DNA of 64,000 nt. Origin: Rahnella rivi (GTDB lineage: Bacteria; Pseudomonadota; Gammaproteobacteria; Enterobacterales; Enterobacteriaceae). The stretch spans positions 1 to 64,000 of the forward strand of contig NZ_JAFMOX010000060.1 of NCBI RefSeq assembly GCF_019049655.1. The letters run 5' to 3'. This document shows, piece after piece, positions 16,699-26,953 of the stretch. The notes below the pieces were generated by a model. It was not told where the DNA came from, ran no database searches, and worked only from the letters and a program-made list of their open reading frames with translations. Every line of letters starts with the position of its first letter. Positions within the stretch are counted from its first letter, which is position 1. Position numbers and translations under genes: made by a program.

Positions 16699-17613
16699 AT
16701 GACCAGCGAACGTGCGCGTTTGCCACTGGCCGAAGACTTACGGGTTTTTCTGGCGGTCGTGAATAAGCAGAGTTTTGCCGCCGCCGCCACGGAGCTCGGG
16801 CAGTCTCCGGCCTATGTCAGCAAACGCATTCAGATCCTCGAAGAGTCGCTGAATTGCCGTTTGCTGCACCGTTCGACTCGCGGGGTACGGCTGACCGAAG
16901 ACGGCGAACGCACGCAGCGCTGGGCACTGCAAATCCTCGATACGTTTGATCACTTCATCGGCGACCTGTCGGATTCGCGCAGTGAAGCGCGTGGCAACGT
17001 GCATATCTGCAGCTCGTTCGGTTTCGGACGCTGTCATGTGGCGCCGGCAGTGGCCGAGCTGGCCGAGCGTTATCCGCAACTGAATCTCCGCCTTGATCTG
17101 TTTGACCGCGTGGTCGATCTGGTTGCAGAAGGTATTGATCTGGAAATCCTGGTGGGCGATGACATTCCGGAGCAGCACATCGGTAAAAAACTGGCAGAGC
17201 ATCAGCGGATCCTCTGCGCATCCCCGGAGTATCTGGCCGCCCACGGCGAGCCGGATTCGCCGGAAGCGCTCGCACAGCATCAGTGTCTGGTGCTCAAAGA
17301 GCGCGACAATCCTTTCGGACTCTGGTCGCTGACCGCAGAAGGCGAGGAGCACCGGGTCAGGGTGAAAGGGGCGCTGTCGTCTAACAGTGGCGAAGTGGTG
17401 TTGCAGTGGGCGCTCCGCCACCATGGCATCATTTTGCGCTCGCAGTGGGACGTGCAGCCTTACATTGCGCGGGGCGAGCTTGTGCAGGTGTTACCGCAAT
17501 TCTCCCAGCCCGCCAGCGTCTGGGCGGTGTACCCTACGCGGCTGGCGGACTCGGCAAAATTGCGGGTGTGCGTTGAGTTTCTGCATCAGCGTTTCAGCCA
17601 GTTACTGGGCTGA
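16699..17613 (+). CDS. LysR-family regulator (DmlR/TtdR-like)
   Basis: 304 residues: N-terminal winged helix (about 10-68, with SPAYVSKRIQILEE as recognition helix) and a LysR substrate domain (about 95-300). It follows the EEP gene by two bases. It runs toward leuDC with only 20 bases between the two stops. Regulators of this type often control C4-C5 hydroxy-acid enzymes, which would suit the nearby leuCD pair, but this is inference. Confidence 0.82.
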   Translation: MTSERARLPLAEDLRVFLAVVNKQSFAAAATELGQSPAYVSKRIQILEESLNCRLLHRSTRGVRLTEDGERTQRWALQILDTFDHFIGDLSDSRSEARGNVHICSSFGFGRCHVAPAVAELAERYPQLNLRLDLFDRVVDLVAEGIDLEILVGDDIPEQHIGKKLAEHQRILCASPEYLAAHGEPDSPEALAQHQCLVLKERDNPFGLWSLTAEGEEHRVRVKGALSSNSGEVVLQWALRHHGIILRSQWDVQPYIARGELVQVLPQFSQPASVWAVYPTRLADSAKLRVCVEFLHQRFSQLLG

Positions 17614-17633
17614 CGCCGGTTTCGTGGTTAGCG

Positions 17634-18242
17634 TTACGCCAGCCACGGATTGCGTTGCAAATGCCCTTGCTGAAACTCACGGATGTCATCGCGATATTGC
17701 AGCGTGGTGCCGATAGCATCCAGCCCGTTGAGCAGCGAAACCTTACTCAGCTCATCGATTGCAAAATCAATCACTTCACCGTTTTGCAGGCCAATCTGTT
17801 GCGCCGGCAGATCCAGGGTAATTTTGTTTTTGTCGCCGTGAACCACTTCCTGCGCAATCTGCGCCCACGGCTTGGGATCCAGCTGTACCGTGAGCACGCC
17901 GTTACGCTGACAGTTATCGAAGAAAATCCCCGCAAACGTCGTGCCGATCAGCGCCCGGATCCCGAGCTGTTTCAGTCCCCACACCGCATGTTCACGGCTG
18001 GAGCCGCAGCCAAAATTCGGGCCGACCAGTAAAAATTTGGCATTCTGCCACTCAGGCTGATTGAGAATAAACGCCGGATCGGGCGAGCCGTCCGCCAGGA
18101 AACGCAAATCGAAAAACACCCCGCGATCCAGCCCGTTGCGGTCGATGCCCTTGAGAAACTGTTTCGGCATGATCACATCGGTATCTACGTTTGCCGCAGG
18201 CAACGGCGCGGCAATACCGGTCAGTACGTTAAATGCTTCCAT
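17634..18242 (-). CDS. leuD: isopropylmalate isomerase small subunit, LeuD-like
   Basis: 202 residues, against 201 for E. coli LeuD. It is the swivelling aconitase-type small subunit, with the substrate-loop motif GPNFGCGSSREHA (about 74-86). With LeuC it interconverts 2- and 3-isopropylmalate, or a related hydroxy-acid such as citramalate. A strong AAGGAG site precedes the ATG. It lies nine bases after leuC. No leuA or leuB accompanies the pair, so it may be a second copy (compare the Salmonella newD locus) rather than the biosynthetic one. Confidence 0.88.
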   Translation of the reverse strand: MEAFNVLTGIAAPLPAANVDTDVIMPKQFLKGIDRNGLDRGVFFDLRFLADGSPDPAFILNQPEWQNAKFLLVGPNFGCGSSREHAVWGLKQLGIRALIGTTFAGIFFDNCQRNGVLTVQLDPKPWAQIAQEVVHGDKNKITLDLPAQQIGLQNGEVIDFAIDELSKVSLLNGLDAIGTTLQYRDDIREFQQGHLQRNPWLA

Positions 18243-18251
18243 GATTTCTCC

Positions 18252-19658
18252 TTACAGGTCGCGGACATCGGTCAGATGGCCGCAAATGGCCGCCGCTGCC
18301 ACCATCGCCGGGCTCATCAGGTGGGTACGTGCGCCCGCGCCCTGACGGCCTTCAAAATTACGGTTTGTGCTGGATGCGCAGCGGTCGCCGGGGGCGAGCA
18401 CGTCGTCGTTCATCGCCAGACACATCGAGCACCCTGATTGCCGCCATTCGAAACCGGCCTGAATAAATATGTCTGCCAGACCTTCCTGCTCAGCCTGCGC
18501 GCGCACCTGGCTGGAGCCGGGCACGATCATTGCGCGTACGGTCGGTGCGACGGTTTTCCCGCGAACCACCTCGGCGGCAGCGCGTAAATCCTCGATGCGC
18601 GCGTTAGTGCAGGAACCGATAAACGCATGGCTGATGCGGATGCTGTTCAGCGCCTGACCGGCGCGCAGCCCCATGTACTGCAACGCACGCTGTAAATCCT
18701 TACGGCGTGAGGCATCTGATTCTGCCAGCGGGTCCGGTACCTGGCCGTTAATCGCCTGCGCCTGATCGGGGCTGGTGCCCCAGCTGACCATCGGCGCAAT
18801 TTCTGCGGCGCTCAGTTCAACTTCGCGGTCAAACACGGCGTCCGCATCACTGTGCAATTCACGCCAGACATTCACGGCATCCGTCCATTGCTGACCTTTC
18901 GGCACACGCGGCTTGTCTTTCAGGTAATCAAACACTTTGTCGTCGGGTGCCATAAACGCCCCGCGCGCTCCGGCTTCAACGGCCATATTGCATATCGTCA
19001 TGCGGCCTTCCACGCTCAGCATGTCGATGCCCTGACCGCAGAATTCAATGGCATAACCGGTCGCGCCCGCCGCGCCGATTTTTGCCACCAGCGCCATCAC
19101 CACGTCTTTGGCGGTGATGCCGGTTTTCAGTTCACCGCTGACGGTGACACGCATCGTTTTCAGGCGTTTATAGACCAGCGTCTGCGTGGCCAGCAGGTGC
19201 TCAATTTCGGACGTGCCGATACCAAAACCAAACGCGCCTAACGCGCCGTAGGTGGTGGTGTGGCTGTCTCCCGCAGCAATCACCATGCCGGGCAAAATAA
19301 AGCCCTGTTCCGGTGCCACCACATGTTCGATGCCCTGACGCTTATCGAGAATATCAAACAGCTCAATGCCAAATTCGGCGCAGTTTTCTGCCAGATAGGA
19401 CACCTGACGCGCCCCCCCGGCATCCGGCATCTGGCGGGTGCGTAACGGCGTCGTCGGGTTAACGTGATCGACCACCGCCAGCGAGGTTTCAGGCCGCCAG
19501 ACGCGACGGTTCGCCTCGCGCAAACCGCTGAATGCCTGCGGGCTGGTGTATTCGTTAATCACCTGCCGGTCGATGTAAAGCAACACGTGGCCTTTATCAT
19601 CCAGCGCGCGGACGCTGTGGCTGTCGATATGTTTTTCATACAGCGTTTTTGGCTTCAT
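18252..19658 (-). CDS. leuC: isopropylmalate isomerase large subunit, LeuC-like
   Basis: 468 residues, the usual LeuC length. The [4Fe-4S] cluster cysteines are seen in FIGSCTNARIEDLRAA (about residue 350) and GCSMCLAMNDD (about 408-411). It is the catalytic, cluster-bearing partner of the LeuD-like protein, whose gene follows after nine bases. It is divergent from the dehalogenase-like gene across about 170 bases. Whether its true substrate is isopropylmalate or a related acid cannot be told from sequence. Confidence 0.9.
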   Translation of the reverse strand: MKPKTLYEKHIDSHSVRALDDKGHVLLYIDRQVINEYTSPQAFSGLREANRRVWRPETSLAVVDHVNPTTPLRTRQMPDAGGARQVSYLAENCAEFGIELFDILDKRQGIEHVVAPEQGFILPGMVIAAGDSHTTTYGALGAFGFGIGTSEIEHLLATQTLVYKRLKTMRVTVSGELKTGITAKDVVMALVAKIGAAGATGYAIEFCGQGIDMLSVEGRMTICNMAVEAGARGAFMAPDDKVFDYLKDKPRVPKGQQWTDAVNVWRELHSDADAVFDREVELSAAEIAPMVSWGTSPDQAQAINGQVPDPLAESDASRRKDLQRALQYMGLRAGQALNSIRISHAFIGSCTNARIEDLRAAAEVVRGKTVAPTVRAMIVPGSSQVRAQAEQEGLADIFIQAGFEWRQSGCSMCLAMNDDVLAPGDRCASSTNRNFEGRQGAGARTHLMSPAMVAAAAICGHLTDVRDL

Positions 19659-19828
19659 TTTATTGCCCTGATAAACGTAACGGATAATGCCAGCGTCGCA
19701 ACTTCGCGGTTATCGGGCAACGGCCTGAGTGTGATGCGTCAAAACACAGTTCGTAAACCGGCGATCTTCATTTGTGGCCTTGTTGCTGACCGGCCAGCGG
19801 CTAAGATGGGTAAAAAAGGAGAAAACCC

Positions 19829-20704
19829 ATGTTTGAACATTTTACCCAAGGCCGGATGGCGGTCAGCGGAACGGAGATTGCCTACCGCATCGCCGGGCAG
19901 GGCGAGCCGCTGTTGTTGCTGCACGGACACCCGCAAACCCAGGCGATCTGGCATAGCGTCGCGCCGCACCTCACTTCTCAGTTCACCGTGGTACTGGCTG
20001 ATTTACGCGGTTACGGCGACAGCGGTAAACCCGAACCGGACGCGGAGCATCTGCGCTACAGCAAGCGCGAAATGGCGCAGGACCAGCTCGAGCTGATGGC
20101 CGCGCTCGGTTTCAGCCAGTTCAGCGTGATCGCCCACGATCGCGGAGCGCGGGTCGCACACCGGCTGGCGCTCGACCACCCGCAGGCAGTGAAGCGGATG
20201 GTGCTGATGGACATCGCGCCGACGCTTGCGATGTATCAGCAAACCAGCGAAGTCTTTGCGCGCGCTTACTGGCACTGGTTCTTTCTGATCCGCCCGGCAC
20301 CGCTGCCGGAAACCCTTATCCGGGCAGATCCTGATCTCTACCTGCGCAGCGTAATGGGCAGCCGCAGCGCCGGTATGCAACCTTTCACCGACGAAGCTTA
20401 CGCAGATTATTTGCGTTGTCTGCAACTTGATGGAACGGCGCGCGGAATTTGCGAGGACTATCGGGCTTCTGCTGCGGTAGACCTGCAACACGATCAGATT
20501 GACCGGAATGCATCCCGCAAAGTGCGTTGTCCGCTGTTGATCCTGTGGGGTGAAAAAGGCACTGTCGGCACCTGTTTTGCGCCGCTGGAGGAATGGGCAA
20601 AGGTGGCGGAAGACGTTCAGGGAGAGGCGTTGCCGTGCGGGCATTATCTTGCTGAAGAACAACCGCAACTGTTGCTGGAGAAAGTGCTGCCGTTTCTTCG
20701 CTGA
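19829..20704 (+). CDS. alpha/beta hydrolase, predicted fluoroacetate/haloacetate dehalogenase
   Basis: 291 residues, one alpha/beta-hydrolase domain. The oxyanion motif LHGHPQT is at 31-37. The nucleophile is Asp104 in AHDRGARV, with Arg105 and Arg108 for carboxylate binding. The rest of the fluoroacetate-dehalogenase site can be placed: Asp128 (acid), His149-Trp150 in YWHWFFL and Tyr211 (halide pocket), His272 in CGHYLAEE (base). The whole set keeps the spacing of the characterised FAcD enzyme. It would hydrolyse haloacetates to glycolate in the cytoplasm; the natural substrate is unknown. An AAGGAG site precedes the ATG and a terminator follows. Confidence 0.82.
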   Translation: MFEHFTQGRMAVSGTEIAYRIAGQGEPLLLLHGHPQTQAIWHSVAPHLTSQFTVVLADLRGYGDSGKPEPDAEHLRYSKREMAQDQLELMAALGFSQFSVIAHDRGARVAHRLALDHPQAVKRMVLMDIAPTLAMYQQTSEVFARAYWHWFFLIRPAPLPETLIRADPDLYLRSVMGSRSAGMQPFTDEAYADYLRCLQLDGTARGICEDYRASAAVDLQHDQIDRNASRKVRCPLLILWGEKGTVGTCFAPLEEWAKVAEDVQGEALPCGHYLAEEQPQLLLEKVLPFLR

Positions 20705-20730
20705 CGTGGCGGATGTTCTGACGTGTATAA

Positions 20731-20756
20731 AAAAACCCGCATTGCGCGGGTTTTTT
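20731..20756. terminator. bidirectional terminator between the hydrolase gene and betT
   Basis: CCCGC / GCGGG stem flanked by a run of A on the left and TTTTTT on the right, between two convergent genes. Confidence 0.85.
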
Positions 20757-20767
20757 GTGAGCTCAGT

Positions 20768-22822
20768 TTATACCGGTTGTTCCGGGAAGGTGAGGGTGTT
20801 ACCCGGCGCTTCGCGGTTGATGTGCAGGAAGTTCAGATGACGTTCGTACTGATCAAGAATGTCATTGATCACCTGATGTTTGGTGAAGTCCATCAGGTCA
20901 TTACCCTGCGTGCCTTCCAGCAGGAAGGTTTCCAGACGGTAATAATGCGATTTACCGGCGCGTGCGCGATAGGTAAAGGCGGGAACCGCATAGCGCACCG
21001 GCCAGATCTGATAGACAAAGTTTTGCTCTTCGCCCAGCGCGACCTGCAATTCCAGCGGCCCGATTTTCTCGTCTTCCTGAGGCTCGTGCTCGTTAAAGGT
21101 CACTTTTGCCCCGCGCAGTTCCAGTTCCTGCGCCACTTCCTGCATCGCAGGGCGGCACACGTTATCCATCATTTTCTGGGTATGGCGCGTGCCCGGATAA
21201 TTCATCACCCGTGACAGACGCTGTTTCCAGTTCAGCGCGGCGTCACTGGTTGCGGGCAGCGGAGCCATTGTCTGCTGGCTGCTGGCGCGGCGGTAATCTT
21301 CCAGACGCAGTGATTTATACAAGCCGGCCATGATGAAGAAGATCACAAAACTGAACGGCAGCCCCATGATCACCGTGGTGTTTTGCAGCGCGGAAACCCC
21401 GTCGGTCATCAGCATGCCCAGCGTCAGCACGCCGATGGTGACCGACCAGAAGATCCGCAGCCAGTTAGGGGCATCGTTGTTAATGTCAGCCAGTTTAGAG
21501 GTGAAGTTCCCCAGCACCAGCGAGCCGGAATCCGCCGACGTGACATAAAACAGCAGGCCGGTGATGGTGGCGACAGAAGCACTCAGGGTAAAGCCCGGAT
21601 ACTGCGCCAGCAGGCTGTAAACGCCGCGCTCAGGGTGCGCAATCACCTCGTTGGCGAAATCCAGATTGCCATGCAGGATCTGGTACAACGCGCTGTTACC
21701 GAAAATCGACAGCCACAGCAGGGTGAAGACAAACGGGATGATCAGCGTGCCGAGCACGAACTGACGGATGGTGCGCCCGCGCGAAATACGCGCCAGGAAC
21801 AGGCCGACAAACGGCGACCAGGCCACCCACCAGGCCCAGAAGAACAGGGTCCAGCTGTTCATCCATTCGGTCGGGCGGTCAAAGGCAAAGGTGTTGAGCG
21901 TCATGTCCATAAAGCGGTTGATGTAATCGCCGATATTGAGCACCAGCGCATTGAGCAGGAATTCGGTATTGCCGAAGAACAGCAGGAACAGAATCAGCCC
22001 CAGCGCCAGCAGCACGTTGAGTTCCGACAGAATACGGATGCCTTTGTTCACGCCGGAGGTCACCGACACCGTCGCCATAATCACCGAAAGCAGGATCAGT
22101 GCCGCCTGAACGGTCAGGTTTTCCGGGATCTGGAACAGCACTTTCAGCCCGTAATTCAGCTGAACCACGCCGATACCGAGCGTGGTGGCGATACCAAAAA
22201 TGGTGCCGACCACGGCAGCGATATCCACGCTGTGGCCGATAGGCCCGTTAATGCGTTTGCCGAAAATGGGGTACAGCGCCGAACGGATGGTCAGCGGCAG
22301 GTTATAGCGGTAGCTGAAATAGCCGAGCGCAATCCCCATCAGCGCGTACATCGCCCAGCCAGTCAGGCCGTAGTGGAACAGCGTCCAGGTCATTGCCTGC
22401 CGCGCCGCTTCCAGCGTTTGCCCGTTGCCTTCCGGCGGCAGCATGTATTGCGTCACCGGTTCGGCGACCGAGAAGAACATCAGGTCGATACCGATCCCGG
22501 CGGCAAACAGCATGGCCGCCCAGCTCATCATGCTGAATTCGGGTTTGGATTGTTCAGGACCGAGTTTGATCGAGCCGAAGCGCGAGCAGGCAATGAACAC
22601 TACAAACACGATGTACAGCGTCGCCGCCAGCATGTAATACCAGCCGAAGGTGGCGGATACCCAGTTAAGGGTCAGGCTTATCCATTTTCCGGAAAAATCG
22701 GTGAAGAAAATGGTCATTAATGTGAAGGCTAAAATCAGACCGGCGGAGGTGAAGAACACCACCTTGTTCAGCTGGTCCCGAGGTTTCTCAGCATGTTTTT
22801 CTGTCGTATCGGCAGTCGCCAT
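20768..22822 (-). CDS. betT: high-affinity choline transporter BetT
   Basis: 684 residues with twelve membrane segments in the first 515 residues and a cytoplasmic C-terminal domain of about 170 residues, as in E. coli BetT (677). It is a BCCT-family proton-driven choline importer used for osmoprotection. The Trp-rich BCCT signature lies in helix 8 (SWTLFFWAWWVAWSPFVG). An AGGGG site precedes the ATG. It is read away from betIBA across a shared control region with a BetI palindrome. Confidence 0.95.
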   Translation of the reverse strand: MATADTTEKHAEKPRDQLNKVVFFTSAGLILAFTLMTIFFTDFSGKWISLTLNWVSATFGWYYMLAATLYIVFVVFIACSRFGSIKLGPEQSKPEFSMMSWAAMLFAAGIGIDLMFFSVAEPVTQYMLPPEGNGQTLEAARQAMTWTLFHYGLTGWAMYALMGIALGYFSYRYNLPLTIRSALYPIFGKRINGPIGHSVDIAAVVGTIFGIATTLGIGVVQLNYGLKVLFQIPENLTVQAALILLSVIMATVSVTSGVNKGIRILSELNVLLALGLILFLLFFGNTEFLLNALVLNIGDYINRFMDMTLNTFAFDRPTEWMNSWTLFFWAWWVAWSPFVGLFLARISRGRTIRQFVLGTLIIPFVFTLLWLSIFGNSALYQILHGNLDFANEVIAHPERGVYSLLAQYPGFTLSASVATITGLLFYVTSADSGSLVLGNFTSKLADINNDAPNWLRIFWSVTIGVLTLGMLMTDGVSALQNTTVIMGLPFSFVIFFIMAGLYKSLRLEDYRRASSQQTMAPLPATSDAALNWKQRLSRVMNYPGTRHTQKMMDNVCRPAMQEVAQELELRGAKVTFNEHEPQEDEKIGPLELQVALGEEQNFVYQIWPVRYAVPAFTYRARAGKSHYYRLETFLLEGTQGNDLMDFTKHQVINDILDQYERHLNFLHINREAPGNTLTFPEQPV

Positions 22823-22934
22823 GTTTTCCCCTGATGTGTTAATTACTTTCTAATTTTCAATAAAATAGACGCTACTTCATCTCAAAATTCATACAAATTA
22901 CTAACGTATTGGTAATAAAATATATGCATTTTTA

Positions 22935-22948
22935 ATTGAACGTTCAAT
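22935..22948. promoter_or_regulatory. BetI operator
   Basis: Perfect 14-bp palindrome ATTGAACGTTCAAT, with near-symmetric TTA/CAA flanks, in the betT-betI control region. It matches the operator type known for the choline-sensing repressor BetI. Confidence 0.8.
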
Positions 22949-23058
22949 CAAAAAAAAGTTAAATAGGTGACGTCAGAGCGTTAACAAGGTTGAGCGACAG
23001 CGTAAAAAAAAGGTTTTTTAAGCGCGTTTCAACCCGCTCATTTTCAGGAGCCGGAACC

Positions 23059-23640
23059 ATGCCCAAAGTAGGAATGCAGCCCATTAGACGGCAGCAATTG
23101 ATTGAGGCAACCCTGGCAGCGGTGAACGAAGTCGGCATGCATGATGCCTCGATTTCGCAAATCGCCCGCCGGGCTGGCGTCTCCAACGGCATCATCAGTC
23201 ACTACTTTCGTGACAAGAATGGGCTGCTGGAAGCGACCATGCGTTATTTGCTCAGTCATCTGGGGGAAGGGGTGCAGTTGCGGTTATCGCAGCTGACGGA
23301 TACCGCACCGACGGCGCGGCTGCATGCGATTGCAGAAGCCAATTTTGACGACAGTCAGACCAACAGCGCGGCGATGAAAACCTGGCTGGCCTTCTGGGCG
23401 AGCAGTATGCATCACCCGCAGTTGTACCGGCTGCAACAGGTCAACAGCCGCCGGCTCTATTCAAATTTATGTTCTGAATTCAGACGTTTTCTGCCGAAAA
23501 AAGAGGCGCGTCTTGCGGCGCAAAGCACTGCCGCACTGATTGATGGCCTGTGGCTGCGCGGCGCACTCAGCGGTAAAGAGTTCAACCGCGCCGAGGCGAT
23601 GCAAATCACCCGCCGCCACATTGAATCACAGCTCACCTGA
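23059..23640 (+). CDS. betI: choline-responsive repressor BetI
   Basis: 193 residues. A TetR-type helix-turn-helix (about 10-55, with [19 protein letters not shown]) is followed by a C-terminal choline-binding domain. The ATG at 23059 has a CAGGAG site and gives the MPK-x-GMQ start of E. coli BetI; upstream in-frame codons back to 22990 are not translated in homologues. It represses betT and betIBA until choline is present. Confidence 0.95.
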   Translation: MPKVGMQPIRRQQLIEATLAAVNEVGMHDASISQIARRAGVSNGIISHYFRDKNGLLEATMRYLLSHLGEGVQLRLSQLTDTAPTARLHAIAEANFDDSQTNSAAMKTWLAFWASSMHHPQLYRLQQVNSRRLYSNLCSEFRRFLPKKEARLAAQSTAALIDGLWLRGALSGKEFNRAEAMQITRRHIESQLT

Positions 23641-23684
23641 GCACAGCAGAAAACTTTCAGACCGCACAGACCGAGGAGAGATGT

Positions 23685-25154
23685 ATGTCCCGCTACGGCA
23701 AGCAAAAACTTTATATCAACGGGCGTTTTCAGGACAGCACCGGTGATGAAACCTTCGATGCAGTGAACCCGGCCAACGGCGAGGTGATTGCGACCCTGCC
23801 ATCCGCCACGCAGGAAGATGTCGATCTGGCGGTGAAATCCGCGCAGAAAGGCCAGAAAGTCTGGGCAGCGATGACCGCCATGAGCCGCTCGCGCATCTTG
23901 CGCCGCGCCGTGGACATTCTGCGTGAGCGTAACGACGAACTGGCGGCCATCGAAACCGCCGACACCGGTAAACCGCTGTCTGAAACGCTGGCCGTCGATA
24001 TCGTGACCGGCGCGGATGTGCTGGAGTATTACGCAGGCCTGATCCCGGCGATTGAAGGCCAGCAAATTCCGCTGCGCGATTCTTCCTTCGTCTACACCCG
24101 CCGCGAGCCGCTGGGCGTGGTCGCCGGGATCGGTGCCTGGAACTACCCGATTCAGATAGCGCTGTGGAAATCTGCTCCGGCGCTGGCGGCGGGTAACGCG
24201 ATGGTGTTTAAACCGAGCGAAAATACCTCACTGACCGCCCTGAAACTGGCCGAAATTTACAGCGAAGCGGGCGTGCCGGATGGCGTGTTCAGCGTGGTGA
24301 CAGGTGCGGCCAGCGTCGGGCAGGCGTTAACCGATCATCCGGATATCGCTAAAGTCTCGTTCACCGGCGGCATCAAAACCGGCAAAAAAGTCATGGCCAG
24401 CGCCTCGGCTTCCACGCTGAAAGAAGTGACCATGGAACTGGGCGGCAAGTCGCCGCTGATCATCTTTGACGATGCGGATCTCGACAAAGCCGCTGACATC
24501 GCGATGATGGCGAACTTCTACAGCTCCGGCCAGGTGTGCACCAACGGCACCCGCGTGTTTGTGCCAAAAACGTTACATAAAGCCTTTGAAGCCAAAATAC
24601 TGGAGCGCGTGAAACGCATCCGTGCGGGCGATCCGACTGACGAAAACGTCAACTTCGGCCCGCTGGTGAGCTTTGCGCACATGGAATCCGTGCTGCGTTA
24701 CATCGAAAGCGGCAAACAGGAAGGCGCGACGCTGCTGACCGGCGGTGAGCGCATGACCGGCGGGGAATACGCCAAAGGCGCTTACGTTGCGCCGACGGTC
24801 TTTACCGACTGCCGCGATGACATGCTGATTGTCCGTGAAGAGATCTTCGGGCCGGTGATGAGCATCCTGACCTATGAAAGCGAAGAAGAAGTGATCCGCC
24901 GCGCCAATGATACCGAATACGGTCTGGCGGCCGGACTGGTGACGCAGGATCTCAACCGCGCGCACCGCGTGATCCACAAACTCGAAGCTGGGATTTGCTG
25001 GATCAACACCTGGGGCGAATCCGCCGCAGAAATGCCGGTGGGTGGCTATAAGCATTCCGGCGTCGGGCGCGAAAATGGCATCACCACGCTTGAGCATTAC
25101 ACCCAAATCAAATCCGTGCAGGTCGAACTGGGCGAATTCAGCTCAGTCTTTTAA
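23685..25154 (+). CDS. betB: betaine aldehyde dehydrogenase BetB
   Basis: 489 residues. It oxidises betaine aldehyde to glycine betaine with NAD(P)+ in the cytoplasm. The aldehyde dehydrogenase Glu motif MELGGKSP (about 250) and the catalytic Cys in [13 protein letters not shown] (about 286) are both present. A GAGGAG site precedes the ATG. It is the second gene of betIBA. Confidence 0.96.
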   Translation: MSRYGKQKLYINGRFQDSTGDETFDAVNPANGEVIATLPSATQEDVDLAVKSAQKGQKVWAAMTAMSRSRILRRAVDILRERNDELAAIETADTGKPLSETLAVDIVTGADVLEYYAGLIPAIEGQQIPLRDSSFVYTRREPLGVVAGIGAWNYPIQIALWKSAPALAAGNAMVFKPSENTSLTALKLAEIYSEAGVPDGVFSVVTGAASVGQALTDHPDIAKVSFTGGIKTGKKVMASASASTLKEVTMELGGKSPLIIFDDADLDKAADIAMMANFYSSGQVCTNGTRVFVPKTLHKAFEAKILERVKRIRAGDPTDENVNFGPLVSFAHMESVLRYIESGKQEGATLLTGGERMTGGEYAKGAYVAPTVFTDCRDDMLIVREEIFGPVMSILTYESEEEVIRRANDTEYGLAAGLVTQDLNRAHRVIHKLEAGICWINTWGESAAEMPVGGYKHSGVGRENGITTLEHYTQIKSVQVELGEFSSVF

Positions 25155-25178
25155 TCCGCCGCAACAGAGGAGATTTTA

Positions 25179-26864
25179 ATGGATTACGATTACATCATTA
25201 TCGGTGCCGGTTCCGCCGGCAACGTACTCGCCACCCGCCTGACCGAAGACAGCAGCGTGAGCGTGCTGTTACTCGAAGCCGGTGGCCCGGATTACCGTCT
25301 GGATTTCCGCACACAAATGCCTGCGGCGCTGGCGTTCCCGCTGCAGGGGCGCCGTTACAACTGGGCGTATGAAACTGACCCGGAACCGCACATGAACAAC
25401 CGCCGTATGGAATGCGGGCGCGGGAAAGGTCTGGGCGGCTCATCGCTGATTAACGGCATGTGCTACATCCGCGGTAACGCGATGGATTTCGACAACTGGG
25501 CGAAAGCGCCGGGTCTGGAAGACTGGAGTTATCTGGACTGCCTGCCGTATTTCCGTAAAGCGGAAACCCGTGATATCGGCCCGAACGATTTCCACGGCGG
25601 TGAAGGCCCGGTAAGCGTCGCGACGCCAAAAAATGGCAACAATCCGTTGTTTGCAGCGATGATCGAAGCCGGTGCGCAGGCGGGCTATTCCCGCACTGAC
25701 GATCTGAACGGCTACAAACAGGAAGGTTTCGGCCCGATGGACCGTACCGTGACGCCAAAAGGTCGCCGCGCCAGCACTGCCCGTGGCTATCTGGATCAGG
25801 CCAAACCGCGTGCCAATCTGACCATTGTGACGCACGCGCTGACCGACAGAATTCTGTTCGACGGCAAGCGTGCCGTGGGCGTCAGCTATTTCAAAGGCGA
25901 CGACTACAACGCGAAAACGGCGAACGCGAAACGCGAAGTGCTGCTGTGCAGCGGCGCGATTGCGTCGCCGCAAATCCTGCAACGTTCCGGCGTCGGCGCG
26001 GCTGAACTGCTGAACCGTCTGGAGATCCCGCTGGTGCATGATCTGCCGGGTGTCGGCGAAAATCTGCAGGATCACCTGGAAATGTACCTGCAATACAGCT
26101 GCACCCAGCCGGTGTCTTTGTACCCGGCATTGCAGATGCATAACCAGCCCGCGATTGGGGCTGAGTGGCTGTTTAAAGGCACCGGCGTGGGGGCCAGCAA
26201 TCAGTTTGAAGCGGGCGGTTTTATCCGCAGCCGTGAAGAATTCACCTGGCCGAATATTCAGTATCACTTCCTGCCGGTGGCGATCAATTACAACGGCAGC
26301 AACGCGGTGAAAGAGCACGGTTTCCAGGCTCACGTCGGTTCCATGCGCTCACCAAGCCGTGGCCGTGTGCAGGTGAAATCAAAAGATCCGCGCCAGCACC
26401 CGAGCATTTTGTTCAACTACATGTCGACAGAGCAGGACTGGCATGAGTTCCGCGATGCCATCCGCATCACCCGTGAAATCATGAATCAGCCGGCGCTGGA
26501 TAAATACCGTGGCCGGGAAATCAGTCCGGGCGAGAACGTGCAGACTGACGAAGAACTGGATGCGTTTATCCGCGAACATGCGGAAACCGCCTTCCATCCG
26601 TCGTGTACCTGTAAAATGGGCAGCGATGAGATGGCGGTCGTGGACGGCGAAGGGCGCGTTCATGGAATCGAAAGCCTGCGCGTGGTGGATGCGTCCATCA
26701 TGCCGCAGATCATTACCGGCAACCTGAACGCGACAACCATCATGATCGCCGAAAAAATTGCCGATAAAATCCGTGGCCGTAAGCCCCTGCCGCGCAGCAC
26801 CGCGGAGTATTACACCGCAGGCGATGCACCGGTTCGCACCGAGCCGATGAAAAAAACCGCCTGA
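25179..26864 (+). CDS. betA: choline dehydrogenase BetA
   Basis: 561 residues. It is a GMC oxidoreductase that oxidises choline to betaine aldehyde at the inner membrane. The FAD-binding dinucleotide motif IIGAGSAGN is at residues 6-14, GMC signature 1 is around 80-100 ([14 protein letters not shown]), and the catalytic His region HPSCTCKMG is near 472. An AGGAG site precedes the ATG 24 bases after betB. The operon ends at the terminator that follows. Confidence 0.96.
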   Translation: MDYDYIIIGAGSAGNVLATRLTEDSSVSVLLLEAGGPDYRLDFRTQMPAALAFPLQGRRYNWAYETDPEPHMNNRRMECGRGKGLGGSSLINGMCYIRGNAMDFDNWAKAPGLEDWSYLDCLPYFRKAETRDIGPNDFHGGEGPVSVATPKNGNNPLFAAMIEAGAQAGYSRTDDLNGYKQEGFGPMDRTVTPKGRRASTARGYLDQAKPRANLTIVTHALTDRILFDGKRAVGVSYFKGDDYNAKTANAKREVLLCSGAIASPQILQRSGVGAAELLNRLEIPLVHDLPGVGENLQDHLEMYLQYSCTQPVSLYPALQMHNQPAIGAEWLFKGTGVGASNQFEAGGFIRSREEFTWPNIQYHFLPVAINYNGSNAVKEHGFQAHVGSMRSPSRGRVQVKSKDPRQHPSILFNYMSTEQDWHEFRDAIRITREIMNQPALDKYRGREISPGENVQTDEELDAFIREHAETAFHPSCTCKMGSDEMAVVDGEGRVHGIESLRVVDASIMPQIITGNLNATTIMIAEKIADKIRGRKPLPRSTAEYYTAGDAPVRTEPMKKTA

Positions 26865-26890
26865 TAATTTGGCTGTAAAATCTGTGTTAA

Positions 26891-26923
26891 AAAGAGATAT
26901 TCTCAGGAATATCTCTTTTTTTT
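26891..26923 (+). terminator. terminator of betIBA
   Basis: A 12-bp perfect stem AAAGAGATATTC / GAATATCTCTTT with loop TCAG, followed by T-run. Confidence 0.9.
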
Positions 26924-26953
26924 GGCTTTCAGAAACAGGCAGGGCACTTCTTT

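Noticed and set aside
21383-22720. Long open frame (about 445 codons) opposite betT
   Set aside because: Arg/Gln/His-rich product typical of the antisense of a GC-rich gene; betT itself is certain.
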